From Ctenosaura bakeri (lineage: Eukaryota > Chordata > Lepidosauria > Squamata > Iguanidae): DNA of 64,000 nucleotides. Below the pieces are notes generated by a model. The model was not told where the DNA came from. It did not search any database and was given only the letters and a program-made list of their open reading frames with translations. A program made the position numbers and the translations under genes. Positions 25,600 through 35,159 of the stretch are shown one piece after another. Position 1 is the stretch's first letter. Each line of letters starts with the position of its first letter. Where the stretch lies: positions 62,001 to 126,000 of the forward strand of contig CAOLHI010000647.1 in the NCBI GenBank assembly GCA_948474755.1, in the 5' to 3' direction.

Positions 25600-26024
25600 C
25601 AGTAGGTCCCCCATATCCATAAGGGATATGTTTCCAGACTTTATGCAGGTGGCAAAAAATGTAGGTAAAGTGCCAGGCTTAGCATGCCATTCCCTACTGA
25701 GGAAGAAGTGCCTGTCTCCATCCTCAGCTGGGAGAGGCACTGGAGCGGGAGCCATGCTGGGTTTCGCATGCCTTTCTCCACTTAGGAGGGAGCATCCATC
25801 TCATTCCTTGGCTAAGAGACTTGTGGTTTTTGAGATGAAGAGATGGCACTCCTTCCTTGGCTGAGAGAGGCATGGGAAACCCAGCTGTGTCTCTCCATGT
25901 GCTTCACTTGGTCAGCAGTGCAGAGCAAGGACCCCAGCCAGCAGTGGCAGCCATGGCCCTGGAGCAGATTGCAGGTAAGTGAAATATGTAGATAACTGGT
26001 CATGTGGTTATGGGGGACCTACTG
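25600..26024. mobile_element. Tc1/mariner-like nonautonomous element
   Basis: Inverted ends CAGTAGGTCCCCCATA (left) and TATGGGGGACCTACTG (right), flanked by TA on both sides (25598-25599 and 26025-26026). 425 bp. The interior repeats AGCATGCC(A/T)TTCCCTAC-like and GAGAGGCA words. The short ORFs inside do not resemble transposase. Confidence 0.8.
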
Positions 26025-26552
26025 TAATGCTATTTTTAAAATACAGCTATCTTTTAGCATATGTATGTGCCTATCTCTGTCTGTTTCTGCCATAACTTTA
26101 AAATGGTGAAACCTAGGAACCTAAAAGTTGACATGCATACTAAGAAGATCCTGGGAGTGTGCACTTTGAGGTTATTTGGGGGTTTTATGAGTAATTTTTG
26201 TTCATTTAATTCTCTTTGTAGGCAACAATCCCGTTTTCAGTCATTAGGTGGCACACTTTCCTGCCAGCAGCAAGGAAGCTGCAGTTGGGCTTGGCATATC
26301 CATTTCTCTTGAGGGTCTTTAAGCAGCTGCATATGAGTTAATGGTAGGGAAAACATCATGCTAGATGTGACTGGTGCTTCTCTCTATGGGCCTATGGATG
26401 CTACAAAAATAAAGGTTAGAGCAGAGGTTGTTCCACCTGGTAAGGGATGGGAGGAGGATGAACAGAACAAATCGTTGAGTGAGTCTGAGATGAAGGAAAA
26501 GAAAAAACACTTAAAAGACAGAGAGCAGAAGCAGTGGAGAGAAGGTGTGTTG
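26025..26552. other. No gene recognised
   Basis: Intergenic. A Lys/Glu-rich 68-codon ORF near 26358-26564 runs into the following CR1 fragment and has no domain. Confidence 0.4.
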
Positions 26553-26870
26553 AATCTGGTATGAAAGCCACCTTCAAATATCTGAAGGTCCATCACATGA
26601 AAGATGCAGTAAGCTTGTTTTCTACTACTTCAGAAGGTAGGACCTGAACCAGTGAATTCAAATTACAAGAAAAGGAGGTTCTGGCCAAACATTAGGAAAA
26701 ACTTGCTTATACTAGAAGCTGTTTGTCAGTGGAACAATCTGCCTGAAAGGTGACGGAGGTTTTTAAACAGAGGTTGGAAGCCCACCTCTTAGAGTTACTT
26801 TCACAGTAGATATCCATACTTAGAGTGGGTTGGATTAGATAGTTCTCGGAGTTCCTTCCAACTCTCTGCT
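26553..26870 (+). mobile_element. CR1 LINE 3' fragment
   Basis: Collinear with the 3' end of the minus-strand CR1s in this window: ACCTTCAAATATCTGAAGG (F-K-Y-L-K), AAGCTTGTTTTCTACTACTTC, CAAACATTAGGAAAAAC, GTGGAACAATCTGCCT and, near the end, GGGTTGGATTAGATAG and TTCCTTCCAACTC. The terminal ATTCTATG motif is degraded. Confidence 0.75.
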
Positions 26871-28680
26871 TGTGAAAGAAAGAACAGAGGTAGAAAGAAA
26901 GAGCAGTAGGGTTGTGTAAGAAAGAGATGACTGGATGGGTGGGTGGGTGAGTGAATGAAGAGAAACAAAGAATTTCTGGGGAACAAACAGCATCTAGGTG
27001 GCTAAAAAGAGAAGGAGCACTTATCTCCATGGGACAGAAAGAGCACCAAGACTGATGAGAAGGTAAGGATAAAGAGAGACCCCTTGGATGGAGGTGGAAG
27101 GTGGGGGGGAAGAAGGGGTACCTAGGTGGGTGGGAGTGAAAGAACCGTGGAGTGGGTAAGGATTATTTGGTTTCTAACTTGTATGAGGCTGCATAGTGAT
27201 AATCGTTTATTAAATAAATTACAAATGGATGCGATACCAGGCCCAGTAAGTAATTCAGTGCTGGTAATAAGCCATTTCCCCATCCCCACCCACCCCTGAC
27301 TACAATCTTCAGATTGATCTTGAGGTAGGTAATAAAAGAAGAGGGGCATCCAAAGGAGAAAATATTGTAGAAATATTTCAACTATGCTCACATTGACTGG
27401 GTAAATGTATGCTCCAATTATAACAGAACAGTAACATTTCTAGTTACCCTAAATGACTGTGTCATAATCATGGAAATGACCTGAGAGGATGTAACTCTGG
27501 TCTTGAGCCTAAGCAGTGTTTCCAAGGACCTAGTGGAAAATGTGGGTGTTGCTGGACAGGCTGAAACAATGATCACACTGCTGTCAAGTGTAAACTATAT
27601 GTAAAAGTGCCAGGGGACCCCCAAATAGTCATACTGGAGTTCAGAAGGGGAATATTTTTCAACATGAAGAAAGTGGTCAGAAGGGCATGGTTTGCAGCTA
27701 TGCCAGTTGATATCACTGGAAGAGGAAGGGGCCTTCAGGCCTTCAGCTTCCTTCAGTGATGCCAAGAGAGCTTCAACCCCACCCTGGGAATCTTGTTCAA
27801 GATTGCTAGGGTAGGAACAATATTTAAGCCTTCCACAGCTGCACCAATCTTGCAGGAAATTTTTGAGAAGAGAACAATGTTAAAACCCCTGTGTATGTGT
27901 GTATTGCATGTCTGCTTGCACGTATGTTTCTGTGTGCACAAGCAAATATGTGTATACTTCCCCGCAAGACAAAATTGTTGTGCGTTCTTGTTCTAGTCTG
28001 ATGTTCTTCTTATCACACCAGTCCAAATGATATTCATTTTTGGATGCCTTGAGCAAAAGCTGGGGCAAACTATTTGGAAAAGTTATTATTTTGAACTACT
28101 GCTCCCAGAATTCCTCATCAAGTATGGCAACTTTCCCAGCATTTGACAGTATATTCCTGACTGATATTGCCAGCCCTCTAGCCCTTCCTCTGCTTGAGTT
28201 TTGCTGAAAGTAATGAAGAATGAATTTGCAGATACCTGGTGATTTATATCTATGTAGGACTGTATATAGATACAGATATGGATAGATATAATTGGCACAC
28301 AAGTAAATGTTTCTCAGATTGGAATGTAAGAATCTTGGCAGTGTGCAGCCAGTTACATGTGCCTAAATTGTTGCAGCTCTCAATTTAAATTTGTGATAGG
28401 ATTCTATTGTTTTATTTGGATCATTGGCCAAAGTGATTTATACTACTCTTTTAAAGAAAACTTGTTTTTCGAGACTAATTTTGTGATATTGATCATAAAG
28501 GTCTTGGGAAATATTTTGAAAGGCAACATAAAAGTTCATGAAGGAATAAGGGATTTAACTATCAAAAACAGGCAATCATTTATTTTCTAAAACTAGCCAC
28601 TGACCATGCTGGCTTGAGATGTCCAGAAGTTGTATCCAAAAAAAAGTAGCTTTTCTTAGCTCTGTTCTAAGCTATGATGA
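26871..28680. other. No gene recognised
   Basis: Intergenic. GGGTGGGTGGGT-type simple sequence lies near 26934-26950. Around 27480-27700 a Cys-rich frame is broken by stops and resembles no family with confidence. Confidence 0.4.
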
Positions 28681-28684
28681 TAAT

Positions 28685-28800
28685 CCTGTGTGGTGGATAA
28701 CTATTTATCCTGTTTTACAGATGGGAAAAATGAGGTTAAAGATCATGGGCTTGATGACTAAGCAGGAATTTGAATACAGATGTTCTGAGTTCAAGACTAG
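28685..28800 (-). mobile_element. MIR-like SINE fragment, antisense
   Basis: ATCCTGTTTTACAGATGGG, AAATGAGGTTAAAGATC and GCAGGAATTTGAATACAG follow the antisense order of MIR-type core SINEs. Confidence 0.55.
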
Positions 28801-29959
28801 CATTTCTATGAGTTACATATAAAACATGCTTTGGGACTCCTTTATACCTCCTTTACTCCTCATTCAGTAACAAAGGTATGAAAATCCATGGACACTTCCA
28901 GAACCCATACAGAAACTGACATTTTGCAGATATCATCCAAGAAACTTTGATCACCAAAGATGTTTGAAAGAGATTGAATCTAGGGGAATAGTCAAAAAAT
29001 GAAAGTAACTCTGACTTCAGCCACTTTGTTCCATGAATGAAAGGGGTTATTGGGTAGAATGCTCTTTCACATTTCTGGTGCTTCTCCTTCATTTCCATAT
29101 AAAACAACAGCCAGATATGATTATAGGGGCAAGCAAAGCTCAGTAACTGTTGAAACCCAAGGAATGAAAAGGACAGTGTTCTTAAGACATAAAATAAAAC
29201 ACTTCTCGGGTCAAAAATATAGACCTAAATCCTATATGGAAGACATTCTTTGGATGCCGCTCCTTCTGTATCCAAAATAGTACCATTTTTGGACAGGAGG
29301 GCAGTATCTGTGAGAAAGCTTGTAAAAATACAAACTTTTTTTTGTAGAGGAAGCCTGGATAATGGAGGGGGGCATCAACCAGCCCAATAAGTGCTGGGTA
29401 TGAACACTGTCTGTCACAGGGAAAAGAGAGAGGAGAAATGGAGGCAGTGAGAATGCAATGGAGTATCCTGGAAGAAGGCATGTCTGGCTGGATCACCAGG
29501 AGTGCTTCACAGTTCAAGATATTGTTGCTGGACCCACCCAACTTGTATGTACCAACTCCAAAAATCCCATTCCATTTACCCAACAAGATGAAGCTATGGA
29601 GTCAGAAGATCAGTCTTTACTCTCCATGGTGCAAGCAAGGCCAAAAAAGAGATTTCACATCAACTCCAATAGTGTCAGCTAGTCTGCTCCTTTTTTTATT
29701 TTTTCTGGAATCTATTATTCCAGTTGTTGTTCTTTCACCTACTTTGGAAAAGTGTTCTGGAATCTTCACATGATGCAAAATGCTATGACCCAACTGCCAA
29801 TAAGAGCTTCATCAATCCAGTAGGGGACATGTGACATCCTGTCAGTCTGTTTCCAGGCACAATTCAAAAGTCTGGTTGTGTCCTATCAAGGCCTATTCAA
29901 TTTCAAATTTGTTTGGAAGACATAGGAAGACCACTTTGTTACCCCAAAAGGTGGGGGAA
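28801..29959. other. Unassigned sequence upstream of LTR-like copy 2
   Basis: Two overlapping ORFs at 29438-29773 and 29458-29682 stand out slightly but match no family that could be named. From about 29930 there is short similarity to 7995-8030 (a block starting GTTACCCCAAAA), so the retroviral-type repeat may begin here. Confidence 0.3.
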
Positions 29960-30720
29960 CTTGAGGCCCACCAGCAGTGCCAGCATCTCCTTAATAATTG
30001 GGGGAATTACAGCTCAAAGGAAGCCTGCAAGAGGAAGGTAACAGCAAGATCACTTCATCTGTGTATACCACTAGTAACTGTAGGATTCCAGTTAAAGGTT
30101 TAAACAGGGTGTTTTTATTGGAAATCAACAGACGCACACACAAGAAATCAAACAGTCTCACAAACCATAAAAGGCTAGTGAAGGAAGAAGCAAGAAAGGT
30201 TGGATAGAGAGAGATTTTGGGTGTAGAAGTGATAGTTACTGATCTTGGAGCAGAGGATCCATGAGGAGTGGCTCAAACAAGAGTTAGAGGGCAGCACAAA
30301 AGAAGAAGTATTTGGAGTGCAATGTGACACCCAAAATGCTAGCAAATTACCTGGACTGGAGCTGGTGTTTTTATACTCTATTTCCTACCCTGTGGATGTG
30401 TGTTAAATGCTTTCTGGCAGAGTACACAAAATGGGTCTGGAACATACTGATTGTCTTGTTTGGAGTGACAAAACATCGATAGGAGTTGTGATAGCCTCTT
30501 AATGTCTTGGTTGGGTAAGGTGAATGGGGAAGGTCTCTGTAGGAAATGCACACTGCAGGGGTGCTTACCTGCTCTACCTGGGCAGTTTCATTTACTATTC
30601 TCGTGGTTGACTGTACTGTTGAAAGGACTATTGGAAGCCCATTAATGCTTGACTTTCCTACCTAATACTCTGGAACTTATGACCTGGCCATGCTGAGGTT
30701 ATCCTTACTTAGCCCGTGCT
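29960..30720 (-). mobile_element. LTR-like repeat, copy 2
   Basis: Diverged collinear copy of 8030-8800. It shares GCCTGCAAGAGGAAGGTAAC, GACGCACACACAAGAAATC, GGTTGGATAGAGAGAG, GTGATAGTTACTGATC and TGTTTTTATAC. On the - strand it carries CCAATAAAAACACCC (poly(A) signal near 30115) and an ATAAAAACACC promoter-like box near 30370. Ends and duplication are not resolved. Confidence 0.4.
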
Positions 30721-32308
30721 TATAGCCAATGTCCCACTTACCACATGTTTCCCAGCCACAAGGGTCCAGTTTTTATATGAAAATGATATTTCTTGCCAAT
30801 CATACCATCCCACAGGATGGGAGAATGTAAGCTGTGGTAACAACTTCTCCCGTACAGATTTCCTAATTTTTAAGATCTTCAGGAGAGGCTCTTCTCTCAG
30901 TTTCACCACCATGTTTGCTGAGGACAAGAGAAATCATCTTAAAACCAATCAATAAATACAATTAATTCTTTTGAATGAAAAGCAGAAATGATGCTCTTCA
31001 AAACCTTGCCGTGTTGAAGGTAAAATCTCACTCCTGGCCCTGAAAGAGAGAGGTCCTACCCTTACCAACAACATTCTGTAGAGGAAAGTCCTTCATCCCT
31101 GTTTATCATGATGACCATATTTTGCCACTAAAGGAAGCAGTTATCGGGTGGTAAGACATTCTTCCATTTCTAGTATCTTTTCAGCAAAGAATGACTGTAA
31201 TAAGGAAGAGAACAGGTAACAAAAATTGATTGGGAAAACTAGGGCTTGGGGAAATTACTGTTTGGGGACTACAACTGCCAGGAATTTCTAGTCCAAAAAA
31301 GTAACTTTGCCAAGCTCTGGAAGTGTGAACACCTGTGCAGAGAAAGATGTTTCATTAAGTCAGCTTCAGCTTGTGGCTGTCCTATGAAAGAGAGAACTGG
31401 TCAGATTTTTCACATGCAGGGCTGTAGCTTCCTTGATTCAGTCAATGCACCTGTAATTTAGTCTTCCTGTTTTCTTACTGCCTTCAGCTTAACGTATCAT
31501 GATCATTTTTTCCCAGTGAGTCATGTCAACTCATGATATGTCCAAAAGATACAGGGGCCTGCCTGCTATTCTGCCACAGTGCCTATTAACTCATCTAGTT
31601 GCATCATCTCCTGAAAAGTGATTGTCGTCCAATGCTTTTGTGTCAATGTTGCACCAGCATTCTGTTCACAAGAGAGTCCGCAGCCTCTTTCTTATTGAAG
31701 CTGGCTGAGCAAAATGAAATCTTTTTTTCTTTTAAAGACATTCCGTCAGAAAGAGAAATCCCTGTAGAAACAGAAATTAACAGAATTAGCAACAGATGCT
31801 GAAACAGCAAAAATCTGATGCCAGCTGACATTCCTCCCTCCCCAATTTCTGTCTCTCTTTCTTTCCCTGAGACCATTTAGAAAACTAATCTGGATGCCAA
31901 TTGGTATTTCTAGAAACATATGTATACAAGATGTCAGTGCCACAATCTGTTCCATTTTGGACGAACGTTCATGTTTTCCTGCAAATACTTAAGCCCGCTT
32001 TGGTTAGCAGGCATGTTTTGTGCCAGGTAAACTGTGTGTGTACCATCTGGCCAATGCAAAAGCAATCTCACACCTCTTTTACTGGAACCTGACTGCAGCT
32101 AAATCATGAGGTGGTAATAGATGCAGCATTGCTTTGATTCTTTACATACCTGACTCCTGGTTTTAAAAAAACGTGCAGGGATCACCAATTTGGCAAGACA
32201 TTTGGGTAGTTTCTTCAGCTGCTCACTTTTTCTCAGCTAGATAGTATATCGAATATGCAGTGCCCTGGAATGCTGTTGTAGTATTGCATTGTCTATATGG
32301 CTGTGCCA
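30721..32308. other. No gene recognised
   Basis: Intergenic. A GGACTACAACTGCCAGGAAT motif at about 31266 is a scrap of the CTACAACTCCCA repeat family. ORFs here are short and unassigned. Confidence 0.4.
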
Positions 32309-32348
32309 TTATTAGTATTCGTATTAGTATTAGTATTAGCACTAGCAT
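32309..32348. repeat. (ATTAGT)n microsatellite
   Basis: Imperfect hexamer repeats, ATTAGTATTCGTATTAGT and onward, directly before the Tigger-like element. Confidence 0.8.
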
Positions 32349-32350
32349 TA

Positions 32351-32557
32351 CAATGGGCCCTCAGTATCTGTTGGAGTTTGATTCCTGGATTCCCCAAGGA
32401 TACCAATATTTGGGGATGCTCAAGTCCCATAATATTCAATGGTGCAGTAAAATGGCAACCCTTATATAAAATGGCAAAATCAACCTTCATTCTTTGGATT
32501 TTTAAAAATGTTTTTGAACTGTGATAGGTTGAATCTGTGGATGTGGAGGGCAGAGTG
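32351..32557. mobile_element. Tigger/pogo-like MITE
   Basis: TA-flanked (32349-32350 and 32558-32559). The left part, GGGCCCTCAGTATCTG then GATTCCTGGATTCC and GATGCTCAAGTCCCA, and the right part, TTGAATCTGTGGATG then GGAGGGC, follow the order of Tigger-type elements. 207 bp, no transposase. Confidence 0.7.
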
Positions 32558-32559
32558 TA

Positions 32560-33057
32560 CTAACTAGAGCCAAGGTGATGGTTCTTCTGATGGATCTCCT
32601 TTTGCCAGTGGAATGAAGAGTGGGATAATCCTTCCTCCCCACTGCATCCAGAACTGATTCCAGAGGGCTGAGAAATCCACCAGAGTGGTTTTCATAGAGA
32701 GAAGGAGAGGGGAAGAAGGCTTAACTGTGCTATCAGTTGCCTGACAGTGTAATACTAGGGTCAGGACTTCGTTGCTATTCCATTTTCAATGGTATGTTCA
32801 TTAGCTGTACCATTCAAGTTCAGTGAATGAGGAAACAGGATAAACTGCAAACAGATATTAAGAGCACAATCCAGCCAAATGGGAAGGTCCATGTGAGTTC
32901 ACTAGCACAATAAAGCTCACATGCTGTTGTTACTAGACCTGGAACAAATTGCCTAATGCCATTTAATATCTATTGGATGGCAGCAACATGCTAGAAGAAG
33001 GTGGAGTTGCCATGGCTTGCACCTATTAGGCTTGATGCTCATGCTCAGCAGTGTGGT
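32560..33057. other. No gene recognised
   Basis: Intergenic stretch between the Tigger-like element and the CR1 3' end. Confidence 0.4.
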
Positions 33058-33557
33058 CATAGAATCATAGAGTTGGAAGGGGTCCGATGGACCGTCAGGG
33101 CCAACCTTCTGCTCAATGCAAGACCCCCATCTATAGCATCCCAAGCAGACAACTGTTCGGTCTCTGTTGGAAGACATCCAGAAAAGGAGACCTCACCACC
33201 TTTCTAGCCAATTGGTTCCATTGCTGAACCACTCTCACTGTCAAGAAATTCCTTCTAATATTTGGTCAAAATCTACTTTCCTGTAACTTAAAAGCATTAG
33301 ACCTAGTTCTACCCCTGAGGCAGCAGAGAACATTTCTGGACCATCCTCTTTGTGGCAGTCCTTCAAGTATGTAAAGACTGTGATCATATCACCCCTTAGG
33401 CTTCTCTTCACCAAGGTGGTCATACTCAGCTCCTTCAACCTGTCCTCATATGCTCTGTTCTCTTATCGTCTCCTATCATCCTCATTGCCCTTCTCTGAAC
33501 TCACTCCAAATTGGTTATATCCTTCTTAAAATGAGGCATCCAGAACTGAAAGCAGTA

Positions 33558-33562
33558 CTCTA
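33558..33562 (+). repeat. Left target-site duplication of the solo LTR
   Basis: CTCTA, identical to 34629-34633. Deleting the LTR and one copy restores continuous CR1 sequence. Confidence 0.8.
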
Positions 33563-33569
33563 TGTCAGG

Positions 33570-34060
33570 GGCACGGCCCCGGCTGGGCCTGTTGCTGCCC
33601 CTGAGGCCGCCGCTGAAGCGACGGCGGATGCCGCGGAGGCCACTGCGGCCGACGGGGCCTGCGCGGAGTCTGCCGCAGCCGACGGCGCCTGCGCGGAGGC
33701 TGCCGCGGCTGACGGGCCTTCTCTGGAGGCCGCCGCGGCCGACGGCGCGGGCCTGCCGGCCGCGGGAGAGGCTGCCGGGCCTGGAGCCACTTACCTCGAG
33801 GCTGCAGGCTCGGATCACTCGACGTCGGCCGGCCTGCCGGGGTGGGCAGGACCCGGGCCTGCTCCCGGGGCTCCGGCCACCCGCGGCCCCGATCTGTGGA
33901 AGGCCTGGGAGTCTGCCTGCGGCCCCGATCCGGAGGAGGCTGATGCCTTCGCCTCGCCTCCTCCTTTCCAGCAGCGGCGGCAGGCCAAGGAGGCGGTTCG
34001 CCGGTCTCGACGCCTGCTGGAGAGGAGGCGACGGGCAGAGAGCTCGCAGCTGTGAGACAC
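33570..34060 (+). promoter_or_regulatory. CpG-dense 5' half of the solo LTR
   Basis: Markedly GC- and CpG-rich against AT-rich surroundings, with many CGCGG, GCCGAC and GGCGC words. It would pass as a CpG island by eye. About four degenerate 30-bp units (33648-33767) repeat GCCGACGGCGCCTGCGCGG. A + strand frame runs through the LTR to a stop at 34053-34055, giving an Ala-rich peptide ending in a basic RRRR-containing tail. The antisense frame is also open, so composition explains the ORFs. Confidence 0.6.
33648..33767 (+). repeat. Degenerate 30-bp tandem repeat
   Basis: Units start at 33648, 33678, 33708 and 33738; the first two are nearly identical, the last two diverged. In the + frame each encodes an ADGACAEAAA-like decapeptide. 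Confidence 0.7.
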
Positions 34061-34080
34061 AGCACAGCTGCGAGCCCTCA

Positions 34081-34350
34081 GCCACATGGCCACACCTGAT
34101 TGGCCGGCACCTGGCTTGGAGGGCAGCCACATGGCCACGCCTGATTGGCCGGTGCCTGGCTTGGAGGGCAGCCACATGGCCACGCCTGATTGGCCGGTGC
34201 CTGGCTTGGAGGGCAGCCACATGGCCACGCCTGATTGGCCGGTGCCTGGCTTGGAGGGCAGCCACATGGCCACGCCTGATTGGCCGGTACCTGGCTTGGA
34301 AGGCAGCCACATGGCCACGCCTGACTGGCCGGTGCCTGGCTTGGAGGGCT
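34081..34350 (+). repeat. 45-bp minisatellite with CCAAT boxes, six units
   Basis: Six units of exactly 45 bp start at 34081, 34126, 34171, 34216, 34261 and 34306. Each starts GCCACATGGCCAC and ends CTTGGAGGGCA/T. Units 1-5 carry CTGATTGGCCGG, an inverted CCAAT box matching the NF-Y consensus; unit 6 has a C substitution (CTGACTGG). Because 45 is divisible by three, the array is open in several frames. Position in U3 upstream of a TATA-like box suggests an LTR enhancer; binding is inference. Confidence 0.9.
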
Positions 34351-34565
34351 ATTTGAGGCAGGCGCCGGACTGGGGAAGGCACGGAGCAACAACTGTCGGT
34401 CAACTGTGGTCCTGCTGTCCGTGCCTTGTTCCTGACTGTGCTTGAGACCAGTCCTCCTGTTCGCCTTGTTGAAGTAACCTGCCTTATGTACTTTAACAGC
34501 CTGTGTTTATTTCTGTTAAGACTGTGTAGAAGCCTGCTTGCTTTGTACTTTTGAGTTTTGACTGC

Positions 34566-34571
34566 ATTAAA
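34566..34571 (+). promoter_or_regulatory. LTR poly(A) signal candidate
   Basis: ATTAAA about 57 bp before the LTR end, in the expected R/U5 position. Confidence 0.45.
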
Positions 34572-34628
34572 GCCCTGCACCTCTAACCAACTCCCCTGCC
34601 TCTGCCTGACCACCGCCTGGCACTGACA

Positions 34629-34633
34629 CTCTA
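34629..34633 (+). repeat. Right target-site duplication of the solo LTR
   Basis: CTCTA, identical to 33558-33562, directly after the LTR end TGACA. Confidence 0.8.
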
Positions 34634-35159
34634 TATGAGGCATGATCAATGCAGAATATGGTGGGACTATTATTTCCCTTGACTTGGAAACTGTGTTTTT
34701 ATTAATGCAGGATAAGATAGCATTTGTCTTCTTTAATGCAACATCACACTGCTGGCTTGTGTTCAACTTATCATCAATACTAATCTTTTTACATGCAGTA
34801 CTGCTAAGCCCTGTATCCTCAATCCTATACCTGTGCCTTTGAGGTTTGTGACCTAAATGTAGAATTTTGCATTTGTCTTTGTTGAATTTCATTTTATTAA
34901 TTTCAACCCAGTTTTCTAGTTTATCAAGGTACATTTTAATTCTGTTCCAGTTTCCCAATGTGTTAGCTACCCCTTGAAGTTTTGTATCACCCAGAGATTT
35001 GATAAAGATTCCGTCCATCCCATCATCTAAACCATTGGTAAAAACATTGACGAGCATCAGTCCAAGTACCGAACACTTCAGCATTCTACTTGAGACCTCC
35101 TTCCAATGTGAAGCACAGCTGCTGATGACCATCTGAACACCACTTGATGGTGTTTCCAT
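34629..35159 (-). pseudogene. CR1 reverse-transcriptase palm remnant
   Basis: Minus-strand frame with NKMKFNKDKCKILHLGHK, LNTSQQCDVALKKTNAILSC and PPYSALIMPHIE, the standard order of CR1 RT. The catalytic Asp pair is replaced (SLGDTKL). The frame stays open across the inserted solo LTR and resumes CR1 coding on its far side near 33540, because LTR plus duplication (1,071 bp) is divisible by three and has no stop in that frame. The resulting 552-codon ORF is a chance fusion, not a gene. Confidence 0.7.

Larger units (their letters stand above)
33563..34628 (+). mobile_element. Solo LTR inserted in the CR1
   Basis: 1,066-bp insert with TGTCAGGGGC and GGCACTGACA ends (TG...CA, inverted TGTCA) and a perfect 5-bp duplication CTCTA at 33558-33562 and 34629-34633. 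This is an LTR signature (Ty3/gypsy or ERV type). Proposed layout: CpG-dense U3 (33570-34060), tandem CCAAT array (34081-34350), a TATA-like CTATTTGA near 34349, R starting downstream, ATTAAA poly(A) signal at 34566-34571, and U5 to the end. No internal retroviral region remains, so it is a solo LTR from recombination. It lies opposite to the host CR1. The family is not identified. Confidence 0.8.

Noticed and set aside
27480..27960. Cys-rich gag or zinc-knuckle remnant
   Set aside because: Cys/His spacing does not fit a CCHC knuckle and the frame has stops.
34081..34350. CRISPR-like array
   Set aside because: The units are contiguous with no variable spacers, and the context is a vertebrate LTR.
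33815..34445. Repeat-protein genes with GSHMATPDWPVPGLE-like units
   Set aside because: The units are translations of the 45-bp minisatellite, whose length is divisible by three; several frames are open at once.
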